Part shown: positions 24,058-32,785 of the stretch, piece by piece
Layout of the letters: each line of letters opens with the position of its first letter
How positions within the stretch are numbered: position 1 is the first letter of the stretch
Source: CALLPQ01 sp964392325
Lineage (GTDB): Bacteria > Pseudomonadota > Alphaproteobacteria > Caulobacterales > Parvularculaceae
Length of the DNA: 64,000 bases
Direction of reading: 5' to 3'
NCBI GenBank assembly: GCA_964392325.1
Contig: CAYMPJ010000001.1
Location: 1 to 64,000, forward strand
Translations under genes and position numbers: made by a program
Notes under the pieces: generated by a model
Databases searched by the model: none
What the model saw: only the letters and a program-made list of their open reading frames with translations
What the model was told of the DNA's origin: nothing

Positions 24058-24924
24058 ATGCCCGATCATTCTCTTAATTTGCCTGATGTTCTCATTAAGC
24101 CCTTGGTGGAAAATGCCCTGCGCGAAGATCTTGGCGATGGCGGGGATTTAACCTCACAAGCCTGCATAGATCAAACAACACAAATGCGTGCCGTCATGAA
24201 TGCGAGAAAACCGGGCTATCTGTCCGGTAGTCAGCTGGCCGTTTGCAGCTTTGCAATGATTGATCCTGACATAAAGATCGAGCATCACAAATATGACGGC
24301 GACAAGCTTGTTGCTGGCGATAAGGTAATGACGATTTCCGGCCCTGCACGCTCCATATTAACGGCTGAACGGGTAGCCTTGAATTTTATGGGGCATCTTA
24401 GCGGTATTGCGACCGCAACCGGCGAGCTGGTTGCCCAGACAAAAGGCACCAATGTAAAAATTGTCTGTACCCGGAAGACAACACCGGGCCTTCGTGTGGT
24501 TGAAAAATATGCTGTTCGTTGCGGCGGGGGATATAATCATCGTTTTGGTCTTTACGATGCGGTGATGATAAAAGATAATCATATCAATGCAGCGGGCGGC
24601 ATTAGCGAGGCCTTAAAAGCAGTAAAGGCGCATGTAGGCCATACAGTGAAAATTGAAATTGAAGTCGACACGCTGGAACAGCTTGGCGAGGTTTTATCCC
24701 AGGGCGCAGATATTATTTTACTCGATAATATGTCACCAGATGAGTTGGCCAAAGCCGTTGCCCTTAACCGGGCGCAAGGCGAGAGCAAGGCCATATTGGA
24801 AGCATCGGGAAATGTCACGGCCAAGACAGTATCCGCCATTGCCAAATCAGGCATCGATTATATCTCATCGGGGTGGATCACCCATTCAGCGCCGGTTCTC
24901 GATCTGGGCCTTGATGTCGTCTGA
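24058..24924 (+). CDS. nadC: Nicotinate-nucleotide pyrophosphorylase (carboxylating)
   Basis: Converts quinolinate and PRPP to nicotinate mononucleotide with CO2 release. Normal 288-residue length. Motifs: ALREDLGDGGDLTSQA near the N terminus; LNFMGHLSGIAT; the substrate loop CTRKTTPGLRVVEKYAVRCG and GGGYNHRFGLYDAVMIKDNH; the PRPP-binding Glu/Asp in IEIEVDTLEQ and ILLDNMSPDEL. Last gene of the nad operon. Confidence 0.97.
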   Translation: MPDHSLNLPDVLIKPLVENALREDLGDGGDLTSQACIDQTTQMRAVMNARKPGYLSGSQLAVCSFAMIDPDIKIEHHKYDGDKLVAGDKVMTISGPARSILTAERVALNFMGHLSGIATATGELVAQTKGTNVKIVCTRKTTPGLRVVEKYAVRCGGGYNHRFGLYDAVMIKDNHINAAGGISEALKAVKAHVGHTVKIEIEVDTLEQLGEVLSQGADIILLDNMSPDELAKAVALNRAQGESKAILEASGNVTAKTVSAIAKSGIDYISSGWITHSAPVLDLGLDVV

Positions 24925-25090
24925 TCTATTCGTCCAAGCGATGAGAGATATGGCGTGCCTGCGCACTTATAGCCATAGGCCTTCAGAGCCGGGGCCATCA
25001 GAACTCCCAAACTTTGCCGGGCTTTCGCCACGCTAAACCCGTTTTTACTATTTAATGACAAGATTGCTGTTAAGAAGAAATACAGCCATG

Positions 25091-25123
25091 ATGGGCGCCT
25101 GATAACGCCCATAAAACTATAAT
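25091..25123 (+). promoter_or_regulatory. Promoter with overlapping dyad before the dehydratase gene
   Basis: A perfect inverted repeat ATGGGCG-N8-CGCCCAT (25091-25112) overlaps the -35 position of a promoter whose -10 is TATAAT (25118-25123). The start codon at 25152 is about 20 bases beyond the expected transcript start. The dyad could be a repressor operator; it has no U tract after it, so it is unlikely to be a terminator for nadC. Confidence 0.45.
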
Positions 25124-25151
25124 CGCAAATCCAGTATCGTTCAGGTTTTCC

Positions 25152-26165
25152 ATGCCGCACTCTTTTGACCCTACAAAAACCGACACACAGATCATCAGTG
25201 CGAAGGGGATTCGAGAAGCAGCCGCCCGAATTAGCGGGCACGCTATTGTAACCCCGTTAATTGAAAACGACCTTTTGAACCGACGGTGCGGCGGCAGAAT
25301 TTTGATGAAGGCGGAGATTTTGCAGCATTGCGGCTCGTTCAAATTTCGCGGCGCTTTTAATCGCCTAACAAAACTCGCAGCTGACAAAAACACCAAAGGG
25401 GTTCTGGGATGGTCATCGGGTAATCACGCGCAAGGCGTTGCCCGGGCAGCCCATCATTACAATATCCCGGCCATTATCATCATGCCCGAAGACGCGCCCG
25501 CTTTAAAAATGGAGAAAGTGCGCGCCTATGGGGCAGAGATTATTACTTATGATCGATATAATGACGACCGGGAGGCCATCTCCCTCCCCATCGCGCAGGA
25601 AAAGGAATATTCCCTCGTCCCCTCCTATGACCATAAGGATATTATTGAAGGACAGGGCACCATCGCATTGGAGGTTTTTGAACAGGCAAAAGCAAAGGGC
25701 TTAACGCTGGATGAGTTCGTCACCTGCTGCGGCGGGGGCGGGTTAACCGCTGGATGCGCCACCATGCTTGCGGAAATCTCCCCGGGCACTGCCATAACCA
25801 TCACAGAGCCGGAAGGATTTGGGGAAAGCTGGCTTTCTATCAAAACCGGTCAACGCCACTATGCCGATATCACCCAGCACACGCTTTGCGACGCAATAGC
25901 AACCCCGACCCCGGGAAAGCTGACCTTGCCGATTATGCAAAAACTGGTCTCGAACGGGGTCACAGTGAACGAGCGGGAAGTGTGCGAAGCGGTTATATTT
26001 GCCTATAAATACCTCAAGCTCGTATTGGAGCCGGGCGGCGCGGTCGCGCTTGCGGCGATATTATCGGGCAAAATTGACTTAAAAGACCGCACCATTGGCC
26101 TCACCTTGTCAGGGGGCAATATCGACACAGATATATTTGTCGATATTGTGAAAAAATATAGTTAA
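25152..26165 (+). CDS. Threonine/serine dehydratase-like PLP enzyme
   Basis: A 337-residue fold-type II PLP enzyme without an ACT domain. The PLP Lys is K64 in HCGSFKFRGAFNRL, and the phosphate loop is TCCGGGGLTAGCA. Active-site SSGNHAQGVA is present. The layout resembles catabolic threonine/serine dehydratase or serine racemase-type enzymes more than biosynthetic IlvA; a separate ACT-containing threonine ammonia-lyase is encoded at 61-62 kb. It follows nadC by about 230 bases and has its own promoter with a dyad, so it is probably regulated separately. Confidence 0.88.
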   Translation: MPHSFDPTKTDTQIISAKGIREAAARISGHAIVTPLIENDLLNRRCGGRILMKAEILQHCGSFKFRGAFNRLTKLAADKNTKGVLGWSSGNHAQGVARAAHHYNIPAIIIMPEDAPALKMEKVRAYGAEIITYDRYNDDREAISLPIAQEKEYSLVPSYDHKDIIEGQGTIALEVFEQAKAKGLTLDEFVTCCGGGGLTAGCATMLAEISPGTAITITEPEGFGESWLSIKTGQRHYADITQHTLCDAIATPTPGKLTLPIMQKLVSNGVTVNEREVCEAVIFAYKYLKLVLEPGGAVALAAILSGKIDLKDRTIGLTLSGGNIDTDIFVDIVKKYS

Positions 26166-26446
26166 AACAGGCGATTAGACAGGTTTTCAATCAACAAATC
26201 GTGATTTTCCCGTGGGTTAAAACTGCCTGATAGATCCCCATATATAAAGTAACACGGTGCCAACCGTTGATTATTGTATTTGTTCTAAAATGCTATATTA
26301 TAACATATACGGCCAAATTTTATCTACCAGTGACCGGTTTTGCACAAATAAAATACCAGAACCAAGTGTTTATTCACGGTTTGCTAGCAGTTTTGAGGCA
26401 AGCTCTAAAGCAGGGTCCGTTAGGAACGGCAGAAAGGGTATCGACC

Positions 26447-26737
26447 ATGACAGAACGTAAAGATATTGACATGGAATTGGCTGAAGTTAACATCAGCACG
26501 CAAGAACTTGCCGATATGGGCGGGCGCAAACTCGTCTATATTCGCCCTGTTCTGGCCGGCGATGTCGCAGAACATCTCATGGATGATGATGGCTATGCGA
26601 CCTATGATCTGCCGGATGACGCCACGCTTTATTCTGTCCATGCTGCCGATGGCGAGCGCCTTGCGCTGGTCGGAGATCTTGAGCTTGCTTTCGCCGCTGC
26701 CCGTCAACAGGAAATGAACCCGGTCAACGTCCACTAA
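26447..26737 (+). CDS. DUF1150-family protein
   Basis: A 96-residue protein of the small alphaproteobacterial DUF1150 family: GGRKLVYIRPVLAGDVA, then DGYATYDLPDDATLYSVHAADGERLAL and a C-terminal ELAFAAARQQEM. The ATG at 26447 follows GAAAGGG and gives the family-like N terminus; the open frame extends far upstream with no homology. Members commonly sit beside small heat-shock protein genes elsewhere, but no hsp20 gene is seen here. Function unknown. It converges with the DUF3137 gene. Confidence 0.82.
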   Translation: MTERKDIDMELAEVNISTQELADMGGRKLVYIRPVLAGDVAEHLMDDDGYATYDLPDDATLYSVHAADGERLALVGDLELAFAAARQQEMNPVNVH

Positions 26738-26814
26738 AGCCGTTGGCGCATTGACCGTCCGGCCCCAATTAACAGCGATAAAATTTAATCCTGAATTTCG
26801 TCTATGCGCGCCAT

Positions 26815-27795
26815 CTAGGCGGGGCGACGATATTTGACAGCATCGACTGAAAACCGGCCATGCAACTGCCCGTCGACCTGTTTAATGGCGACATCGATCA
26901 AATCAAATATCACATCGAACTCTTTCAAGATTGTTTCAACCCGCTCTTTCCCCTCCAGCGGTTTGAACATGCTGCCCATATTCATGCGGTCACCGGTCTT
27001 CAGGGCCACCAACATCTTGCCATCAACAAAAGCGGCCTGTAGTCCCTTCCCCTTGAACAGACGCTCCAATTCCTGAAAGCGCTCCAGCACAACCGGGTCC
27101 AGTAATTCTCGCGCCTCAACCTGATCTGTTGACCACGCCTCATAGGCTTTTTCAAATTCCGGCGATGCAAGAGAAACACGGGTAAACCCTTTCCCCGGCT
27201 TACCAAACTTGTTCATCATCCCCGCATCACGGCGCAATACAGTCACGCCTTGAAAAACTTTGGAATATTCAATGACCAGCAACTGGCCATGAAAAATCGT
27301 ACGGGTCGATTTATTTTTTCCCGACGTCCTGTATTTCAACTCCCCCTCACATAAAATAAAATTTTGCCCCCCATGAGAACCGCGCACCTCATCTTCCCAA
27401 TGCTCACGGTTGAAAGCGCTAAAAAATTTCAAATTGTTAAAGGCTTCAAAATAGTCAGGGCGGTCCATCTTATGGCGATATTTGAAGTCCATTTTATTGG
27501 TTATTTTACCGATCAGCTCTTCGGTAATCGCACTCCTGGCCTTGGAAACATGCATTGCAAATGTTCCAAAAAATCCTGCAAACCCCAAAAGGCCTATGAA
27601 GAATCTCATAGATTCAGGAACCACAAATGTAAGGCCAAGCATAATGGTCACAATCAACACTCCAAAACCAATACCTTTTTTGATCGCGCTTTTTCGCAGC
27701 TCTTCCCTATTTGCCAACATGGGCGCGATTTCATCTGCATAAAATCTTGGAAATGATGAAAATTCTGATCGATCGGACGGTACAAGCAATGTCAT
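26815..27795 (-). CDS. DUF3137-family membrane protein
   Basis: A 326-residue protein with two adjacent membrane helices near residues 45-85 (GIGFGVLIVTIMLGLTFVV and RFFIGLLGFAGFFGTFAMHV), then a large soluble part with FFSAFNREHWEDEVRG, FILCEGELKYR and FHGQLLVIEYSKVFQG that matches DUF3137. The family is widespread in bacteria and uncharacterised. It is the last gene of a leftward run beginning with a GNAT gene 10 bases upstream. Confidence 0.8.
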   Translation of the reverse strand: MTLLVPSDRSEFSSFPRFYADEIAPMLANREELRKSAIKKGIGFGVLIVTIMLGLTFVVPESMRFFIGLLGFAGFFGTFAMHVSKARSAITEELIGKITNKMDFKYRHKMDRPDYFEAFNNLKFFSAFNREHWEDEVRGSHGGQNFILCEGELKYRTSGKNKSTRTIFHGQLLVIEYSKVFQGVTVLRRDAGMMNKFGKPGKGFTRVSLASPEFEKAYEAWSTDQVEARELLDPVVLERFQELERLFKGKGLQAAFVDGKMLVALKTGDRMNMGSMFKPLEGKERVETILKEFDVIFDLIDVAIKQVDGQLHGRFSVDAVKYRRPA

Positions 27796-27805
27796 GGTCA
27801 GGGCC

Positions 27806-28318
27806 TCACAGGCTGGATTTTTTCATAATATATTCAAGGTCTGGCTGCTGGCCGACCATAAAATAATATCTAATAATTTTTTTAAACCCAAATCTTTCAT
27901 AAAACCTTATCGCCTGCTCATTTTCCGAGTAAACACTGACAAAAATATCATTATATCTCTCTTCGAGCCATTGCATTGAGGGTTCCATCAATTTAGCCCC
28001 AATGCCGGATCCGGTATAATCAGGCAATAAATAAAGACGCTTTAACTCGCCCGGATTATTGGCATCCACCGGTGCAGGCGATGAACAAGGCCCGCATACG
28101 CTATATCCGATTAATTCCTCACCTTCAGATTGGGCAACCCATACGCTGGTGCCCGGATGGGCGATCAGTTTTTCATAATGTTCCGGAGTATGATTATCTT
28201 TTAAAAAAGAATTCAGGTCTTCCTGTTTATAAAGATGTCCAAATTTATCGGTAAAACTGGCCACAGCCAACTGAGATAACTGAGGGGCGAGCTGACGATC
28301 TGTCACTTGCGAAATCAT
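27806..28318 (-). CDS. GNAT-family N-acetyltransferase
   Basis: A 170-residue acetyltransferase. The acetyl-CoA loop region is LKRLYLLPDYTGSGIGAKLM (Q/RxxGxG/A type), followed by the helix and strand IFVSVYSENEQAIRFYERFGF typical of GNAT folds. An earlier ELIGYSVCGPCSS strand completes motif A context. Substrate unknown. DUF3137 follows 10 bases downstream; upstream is a 216-base region with a possible small ORF on the other strand. Confidence 0.88.
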   Translation of the reverse strand: MISQVTDRQLAPQLSQLAVASFTDKFGHLYKQEDLNSFLKDNHTPEHYEKLIAHPGTSVWVAQSEGEELIGYSVCGPCSSPAPVDANNPGELKRLYLLPDYTGSGIGAKLMEPSMQWLEERYNDIFVSVYSENEQAIRFYERFGFKKIIRYYFMVGQQPDLEYIMKKSSL

Positions 28319-28446
28319 TTTAATCTCCGAAAATCTAAAACATCGAACCGGTGGCTATTAGCCTATCGCGGTAACGGCCCAACAATCCAGTTTAAACTGA
28401 CCCCCTAACCTGTTCGTGGAAAAAAATTTCAACCAAAGAGGCGCGC

Positions 28447-28512
28447 ATGGCCTTGCGGACAACAAGCTTTGCCGCCGCCCTTTGCGCGTTCATTCTATTC
28501 CCGATCTCGTAA
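28447..28512 (+). CDS. Possible 21-residue hydrophobic peptide
   Basis: A short frame ATG (28447) to TAA (28512) encoding MALRTTSFAAALCAFILFPI and a final Ser. It has the form of a signal or membrane segment: two basic residues and then a hydrophobic run. AGAGG lies about six bases before the ATG, and a hairpin with a T-rich tail follows immediately. The RBS, ORF and terminator together suggest a real small transcript, but such ORFs also occur by chance. Confidence 0.35.
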   Translation: MALRTTSFAAALCAFILFPIS

Positions 28513-28543
28513 AGCAAGAGATTTGAGAACGGGATTATTTTTT
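28499..28543 (+). terminator. Terminator-like hairpin
   Basis: On the plus strand TCCCG and ATCTC at 28499-28509 pair with GAGAT and CGGGA at 28517-28534 around a loop, followed by TTATTTTTTG. The T-rich tail fits rightward transcription; the hairpin lies just after the DUF1801 gene, which reads leftward, and may also stop that transcript. Confidence 0.5.
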
Positions 28544-28882
28544 GCGGACTTTATTGGTGAGCGCAAGGGAGATACAATGTTTTAGTGCGTCCCGATTTTT
28601 ATCAAGATCATCAGCTCTAAGGTGAATTTCCCGATTGCCTTTCAAAATAAGCCTATCTCCGTAAAGAGATCGAAACTCATCGACAAGACCGGTTGTACAA
28701 ATAAACATTAGCGAGAGTGTATCATCTTTATTCGTCTGAATACGAATAGAACTACCGATATTAGGTTTTTTGGGCGTGAAACTCGGTTGCCCCCATTTCA
28801 CGCTTTCCTCAAGTTCACCCACGCCCTCGGTCTCTAGGGCTGTCTCAATAATAAAATTGATTAGATCTCGGGCAGTCAACAT
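28535..28882 (-). CDS. DUF1801-domain protein
   Basis: A 115-residue protein like the DUF1801/YdhG-type family: EESVKWGQPSFTPKKPNIGSSIRIQ followed by SLMFICTTGLVDEFRS and YGDRLILKGNREIHL. Function not established for this family. It starts 21 bases after the nuoF stop on the same strand and may be read from the nuoF transcript. Followed by a hairpin. Confidence 0.75.
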   Translation of the reverse strand: MLTARDLINFIIETALETEGVGELEESVKWGQPSFTPKKPNIGSSIRIQTNKDDTLSLMFICTTGLVDEFRSLYGDRLILKGNREIHLRADDLDKNRDALKHCISLALTNKVRKK

Positions 28883-28903
28883 GGCAGCGCCCCCAAAGTA
28901 GCT

Positions 28904-30205
28904 CTACTCCGCCGCAACCACCTGTACGCCGCCGCGATCGGCGCGGTAGGTGTTAATCCGCTCTTCGATTTCATGACGGAAATGGCGCACAAGGCCTTGC
29001 ACCGGCCATGCGGCTGCATCGCCAAGGGCGCAAATTGTATGGCCCTCAATCTGGCCGGCCACATCGAGGAGCTTGTCAATTTCTTCTGTTGAGCTCTCGC
29101 CGCGCACCATGCGCTCCAGAACGCGCCACATCCAGCCCGTACCCTCGCGGCACGGCGTACACTGACCACAGGATTCGTGCTTGTAAAAATAGCTGATGCG
29201 GGCAATGGCTTTGACCACATCGGTGGATTTATCCATGACAATCACCGCCGCCGTTCCAAGGCCGGAGCGATGTTCCTTGAGGGCGTCAAAATCCATCAAT
29301 ACATCATCGCAAATCTCTTTGGGCAAAAGCGGCACGGACGAGCCACCGGGGATCACCGCCTTTAGATTATCCCAGCCCCCGCGCACACCGCCGCAATGGG
29401 TTTCCAGCAGGGTTTTGAGCGGGATCGACATCGCCTCTTCCACATTGCAAGGGCGCTCCACATGGCCGGAAATACAAAAGAGTTTGGTGCCGGCATTATT
29501 CTCGCGGCCAAACTTTTTAAACCAGTCCGCGCCGCGCCGCAAAATTGTCGGGGCAACCGCAATGGATTCAACATTATTGACTGTCGTGGGGCACCCATAA
29601 AGCCCCGCGCCAGCCGGAAATGGCGGCTTCAAGCGTGGTTGGCCCTTTTTGCCCTCGAGGCTCTCCAGCAATGCGGTTTCCTCGCCGCAAATATATGCCC
29701 CCGCCCCGTGATGGACATAGACATCAAAGTCCCAGCCAGAACCAGCCGCATTTTTGCCGACAAGCTTAGCCTTATAGGCCTCGTCAATTGCCGCTTGGAG
29801 GCGCTCGCGCTCCAGCACATATTCACCGCGAATATAGATATAACAGGCATTGGCCTTCATGGCGTAAGAGGCGATCAGGCAACCCTCGATAAACAGATGC
29901 GGGTCGTGGCGCATAATCTCCCGGTCTTTACAGGTACCGGGCTCGGATTCGTCAGCATTCACCACCAGATAATGGGGCCGCTCACCGACCTCTTTGGGCA
30001 TGAAAGACCATTTCAAACCGGTCGGGAAACCCGCTCCGCCGCGCCCACGCAAGCCGCTATCTTTCATTTGCGCGATAATCCAGTCCTGGCCCATGCGAAT
30101 AATATCCGCGGTCCCGTTCCAAGCCCCGCGCTGTTTTGCGCCCTCTAGCCCCCAGTCCTGCAGGCCATAGAGGTTGGTGAATATGCGGTCTTTATCTTCA
30201 AGCAT
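28904..30205 (-). CDS. nuoF: NADH-quinone oxidoreductase subunit F
   Basis: Complex I peripheral arm subunit that binds NADH and FMN and one [4Fe-4S] cluster. 433 residues. Landmarks: the glycine-rich NADH site SGLRGRGGAGFPTGLKW, FMN contacts NADESEPGTCKDREI, GAGAYICGEETAL, and the cluster Cys in SCGQCTPCREGTGW with the distant Cys in TICALGDAAAWP. In this genome it is separated from nuoE by two unrelated genes and a repeat, and no nuoG follows; DUF1801 is next. Confidence 0.97.
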   Translation of the reverse strand: MLEDKDRIFTNLYGLQDWGLEGAKQRGAWNGTADIIRMGQDWIIAQMKDSGLRGRGGAGFPTGLKWSFMPKEVGERPHYLVVNADESEPGTCKDREIMRHDPHLFIEGCLIASYAMKANACYIYIRGEYVLERERLQAAIDEAYKAKLVGKNAAGSGWDFDVYVHHGAGAYICGEETALLESLEGKKGQPRLKPPFPAGAGLYGCPTTVNNVESIAVAPTILRRGADWFKKFGRENNAGTKLFCISGHVERPCNVEEAMSIPLKTLLETHCGGVRGGWDNLKAVIPGGSSVPLLPKEICDDVLMDFDALKEHRSGLGTAAVIVMDKSTDVVKAIARISYFYKHESCGQCTPCREGTGWMWRVLERMVRGESSTEEIDKLLDVAGQIEGHTICALGDAAAWPVQGLVRHFRHEIEERINTYRADRGGVQVVAAE

Positions 30206-30402
30206 TCAAACACATCTCCGGGATAAGTGTCGCACTCAAGGCTTTTCAAGTGGTCCGATGTGACGCCTTATACGACAGGAACCCCGACAACGACAGCAAA
30301 AAATAACCCGGAATTCGCCCGATATGTCACAGGATTAGCGGGGCCAAAGGCCGGGGGAATGCAAGGACAAAACCCGATAGGGTTTTCCCATGCATGTCGT
30401 CT
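30206..30402. other. Intergenic region upstream of nuoF
   Basis: About 200 bases with no gene. It may hold a separate nuoF promoter, since nuoF is not tightly linked to its upstream neighbour. No strong boxes were assigned. Confidence 0.3.
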
Positions 30403-30882
30403 TTATTTAATGGAACAATACTTATCTTTTAGGGCCAAACCACGTTTATCGGTTTTTTGAAGTGCCGCCGCGCAAAGCCGGTCTCGCACGACCCTGACTT
30501 CGAGCGCGCCCTCATCACTGGAAATCGTTTCCAGTCGCAAGCTAATGACATTATCGGGAACATTTGCGCGATGTAAAACTGACATGATCGCATCGATGCG
30601 CTTGGCTGATAAAATCGTACAGGCACCAGACAAAACACATTTTGACGGGCTGCTGATCACAATACTCGAAATTGATGGCCGCAATGAAGCCGGACCGAGC
30701 AGGTTTTCAATATTGGCTTGCTGCGCCGAAGATATTTCCGCTCGCCCCTGATCGTAAGTAATTGACGCACTGCTCACAAAATAGCGGTTAAGATTACCCA
30801 GAGACCATGCGGGCACAGATAAAAAGGAACTGCACAACAAAATAGTGCCCAACAAAGAAACAAGTCGCCAAAATTTATGCAT
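30403..30882 (-). CDS. Hypothetical exported protein
   Basis: A 159-residue protein beginning with a signal peptide: basic MHKFWR, hydrophobic LVSLLGTILLCSSFLSV and a likely cleavage after PAWS. The mature part contains ISSIVISSPSKCVLSGACTILSAKRIDAIMSVL and VISLRLETISSDEG, a layout somewhat like OmpA-type C-terminal domains (strand-helix-strand with a pattern for counting periplasmic variables), but the key residues are not clear. The ATG at 30882 overlaps the stop of the thioesterase gene by eight bases, so they are translationally coupled. Sits in the nuoE-nuoF interval. Confidence 0.65.
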   Translation of the reverse strand: MHKFWRLVSLLGTILLCSSFLSVPAWSLGNLNRYFVSSASITYDQGRAEISSAQQANIENLLGPASLRPSISSIVISSPSKCVLSGACTILSAKRIDAIMSVLHRANVPDNVISLRLETISSDEGALEVRVVRDRLCAAALQKTDKRGLALKDKYCSIK

Positions 30883-31312
30883 CAGACACCCCCGGAATAT
30901 CGAATAAACGCTGGGTTTGGGTCGCGCTTGCAAGTTTATTCCCTTCCGCGTCAAACAAAGACCCTTGGGTAAATATTGTAGACCCTGCAAGATGGTTGAT
31001 TTTCGAATGCCCGATAATTTTTCCCGGAAGGGCGGGCCTAAAAAACTGGGTGTGCAGATCAACCGAAGCCGGGCCTTTCCGGGTCACAATCAAGGCAAGC
31101 ACGCCCATGACTTCATCAAGCATCGCGGTGAGGAACCCGCCCTGCACCGTACCGCGCGGATTAAGCATGGCCTCAGACGCTCTAAATCCTGCCTGCATGG
31201 TCATCGCCTCACTATCGACATCCAGAAATTCAAATCCCAAAAACCGTGCCGCTGGCGGCACTTCAAACTTATCGAGAATGGTATTGGTTTTTTTCGGAGC
31301 CGAGGCGTTCAT
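30875..31312 (-). CDS. PaaI-family hotdog thioesterase
   Basis: A 145-residue hotdog-fold thioesterase. The central helix segment NPRGTVQGGFLTAMLDEVMG carries the Gly-rich turn and the catalytic Asp/Glu position typical of PaaI/YbgC-like acyl-CoA thioesterases; SVDLHTQFFRPALPGKIIGH is the following beta strand. It hydrolyses acyl-CoA of unknown type. Its presence between nuoE and nuoF is not a usual arrangement. Confidence 0.88.
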   Translation of the reverse strand: MNASAPKKTNTILDKFEVPPAARFLGFEFLDVDSEAMTMQAGFRASEAMLNPRGTVQGGFLTAMLDEVMGVLALIVTRKGPASVDLHTQFFRPALPGKIIGHSKINHLAGSTIFTQGSLFDAEGNKLASATQTQRLFDIPGVSDA

Positions 31313-31413
31313 GACGAACTATCATCCTCCACCGGATTTTCTGCCGTCTCCAGCGTGATACCCAATTGTGAAGATGTTTTTTTCAATGATAACGCCCGTT
31401 TTCCGTATCGCTT

Positions 31414-31440
31414 TGGATCCCCGGTCAAGCCGGGGATGAC
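31414..31440. repeat. REP-like palindrome in the nuo interval
   Basis: TGGATCCCCGG-TCAA-GCCGGGGATGAC, the same family as the palindromes at 2.6-3.4 kb (core GGATCCCC ... GGGGATGAC) but with a CGGTCAAGC loop. Lies between the thioesterase gene and nuoE. Confidence 0.8.
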
Positions 31441-31473
31441 AAGGTGCGGATTGAAAACATTCACTATTGGCAT

Positions 31474-32145
31474 TTATGCAGAAATTTCCGAATTGGGTAA
31501 TTTTTCAATGGGCTTGGCCGCCGAGCCATCATAAAGCGCCGGGTCAGTGAGGGTTGTGTTTTCCCCTTCAGGATCAGAAGTATGACGCCCTTTATTCTGG
31601 GTACCAACTTTCACATCATTGCCCGCCCGCAAATTCATCAATAGCGCCTCGAAATTTGCTTCTGTCAGGTCTTCATAATAATGATCATCATTATTGGTGG
31701 AAATCTGGATCATCGGCGCGTTACAGCATGCGCCCAGACATTCGACTTCAAGCCATGAGAGCTTTCCATCATCGGAGACTTTATTTTCCGGCCCGATTAC
31801 TTTTTTACAGACCTCCCGTAAATCCTGTTCGCCCCGTAACATGCACGGCGTGGTGCCACAAAGCTGAACAAAATATTCGCCCACCGGCGCAAAATTGAAC
31901 ATGGTATAGAAGCTCGCCACTTCATAGACGCGGATATAGGGCATGTTCAGCTGGGCGCCGATTGCCTCCATCATTGGAATGGATATCCATCCCTCCTGTT
32001 TTTGTCCCTGCCATAAAAACGGAATCACGCAAGAAGCCTCTCGCCCTTCCGGATATTTCTTCAACTGCTCTGCGCACCAGTTTTTGTTTTCAGCATTCCA
32101 GGCAAAACTGGCGGGTTGGTCTTTTGCAGGTCGTTTTACAGCCAT
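31474..32145 (-). CDS. nuoE: NADH-quinone oxidoreductase subunit E
   Basis: Complex I 24-kDa subunit with a [2Fe-2S] cluster. 223 residues. Cluster Cys are seen in LCGTTPCMLRGEQDL and in ECLGACCNAPMIQI. The thioredoxin-like fold segments VYEVASFYTMFNFAPVGEYF are conserved. A 40-residue C-terminal extension (NKGRHTSDPEGENTTL ...) goes beyond the common length. It is followed by a REP-like palindrome and then by the thioesterase gene, not directly by nuoF. Confidence 0.96.
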   Translation of the reverse strand: MAVKRPAKDQPASFAWNAENKNWCAEQLKKYPEGREASCVIPFLWQGQKQEGWISIPMMEAIGAQLNMPYIRVYEVASFYTMFNFAPVGEYFVQLCGTTPCMLRGEQDLREVCKKVIGPENKVSDDGKLSWLEVECLGACCNAPMIQISTNNDDHYYEDLTEANFEALLMNLRAGNDVKVGTQNKGRHTSDPEGENTTLTDPALYDGSAAKPIEKLPNSEISA

Positions 32146-32179
32146 GAATTTTATCTTCTCGTTTAATCGTCAAAGGGCG

Positions 32180-32395
32180 TTAGGGGTCTTTTAATATGCT
32201 AACCCTGTCCAGCGCAACATTGCCATTGTGCCATTCCGGCATGGTTTCATGCTGTTTAGACCAGATTTTCCATAAAATCGATGGTTTTACAAAGGCTTGT
32301 GCGAAATTATCGATATCTTCGTGTCTGCGTTCAAATTGGCCCAAAAACTGGCCCAGTTTGGGGGGTAATCCCCCATCTCCCCGCACATTCAGCAA
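32180..32395 (-). CDS. Possible small protein before nuoE
   Basis: A frame of about 71 codons ending 34 bases before the nuoE start. It has protein-like composition: GLPPKLGQFLGQFERRHEDI then NFAQAFVKPSILWKIW and NGNVALDRVSILKD. No ATG is present; a TTG at 32395 or GTG at 32386 (AAGAG nearby) would start it. The same frame continues upstream without a start through GFPSWDHKTCARKSLLNV, and meets the stop of the preceding gene, which raises the possibility of a frameshift between the two. I do not recognise it. Confidence 0.35.
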   Translation of the reverse strand: MLNVRGDGGLPPKLGQFLGQFERRHEDIDNFAQAFVKPSILWKIWSKQHETMPEWHNGNVALDRVSILKDP

Positions 32396-32436
32396 ACTCT
32401 TTCTGGCGCAGGTTTTGTGGTCCCATGAAGGAAATC

Positions 32437-32694
32437 CTAATCCAATATTATGCCATTAATCTGCGCGGCTTCGCGAAAGCAGCCAAAACACAATCCCTGA
32501 ATAAGCTCATCGAGCGATTGTTGAAACTCGGCCTCACCCAGATCATTACACGCCGAGCAAATCGCTTCATGGGTGCCATCGACAACATCCCAGCAAAATC
32601 CGCGCGGTTCGTGATCCTTTAGGGTTTCGACAATATGGCGACAAACAAAAGTCTCCTTTTGGCGACCATGGGTTCCGCATTTCAAAAAAGACAT
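32437..32694 (-). CDS. Small Cys/His-rich protein, probable metal binding
   Basis: An 85-residue protein with paired Cys and His: LKCGTHGRQKETFVCRHIVETL near the N terminus and EAICSACNDLG and LCFGCFREAAQ further on. The CxxH/CxH and CxxC spacing suggests one or two zinc sites. Unknown family; similar small proteins occur in alphaproteobacteria but I cannot name a domain. It begins opposite the histone-like gene and ends at a frame that continues toward nuoE. Confidence 0.6.
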   Translation of the reverse strand: MSFLKCGTHGRQKETFVCRHIVETLKDHEPRGFCWDVVDGTHEAICSACNDLGEAEFQQSLDELIQGLCFGCFREAAQINGIILD

Positions 32695-32785
32695 AAAAGT
32701 TCACCTATGTTTCAAATTGAAACGATTTAGCAAGAATTATCCATTAACCAAGCACACGTCATAACTTTCGAAGGAGACATGATCC

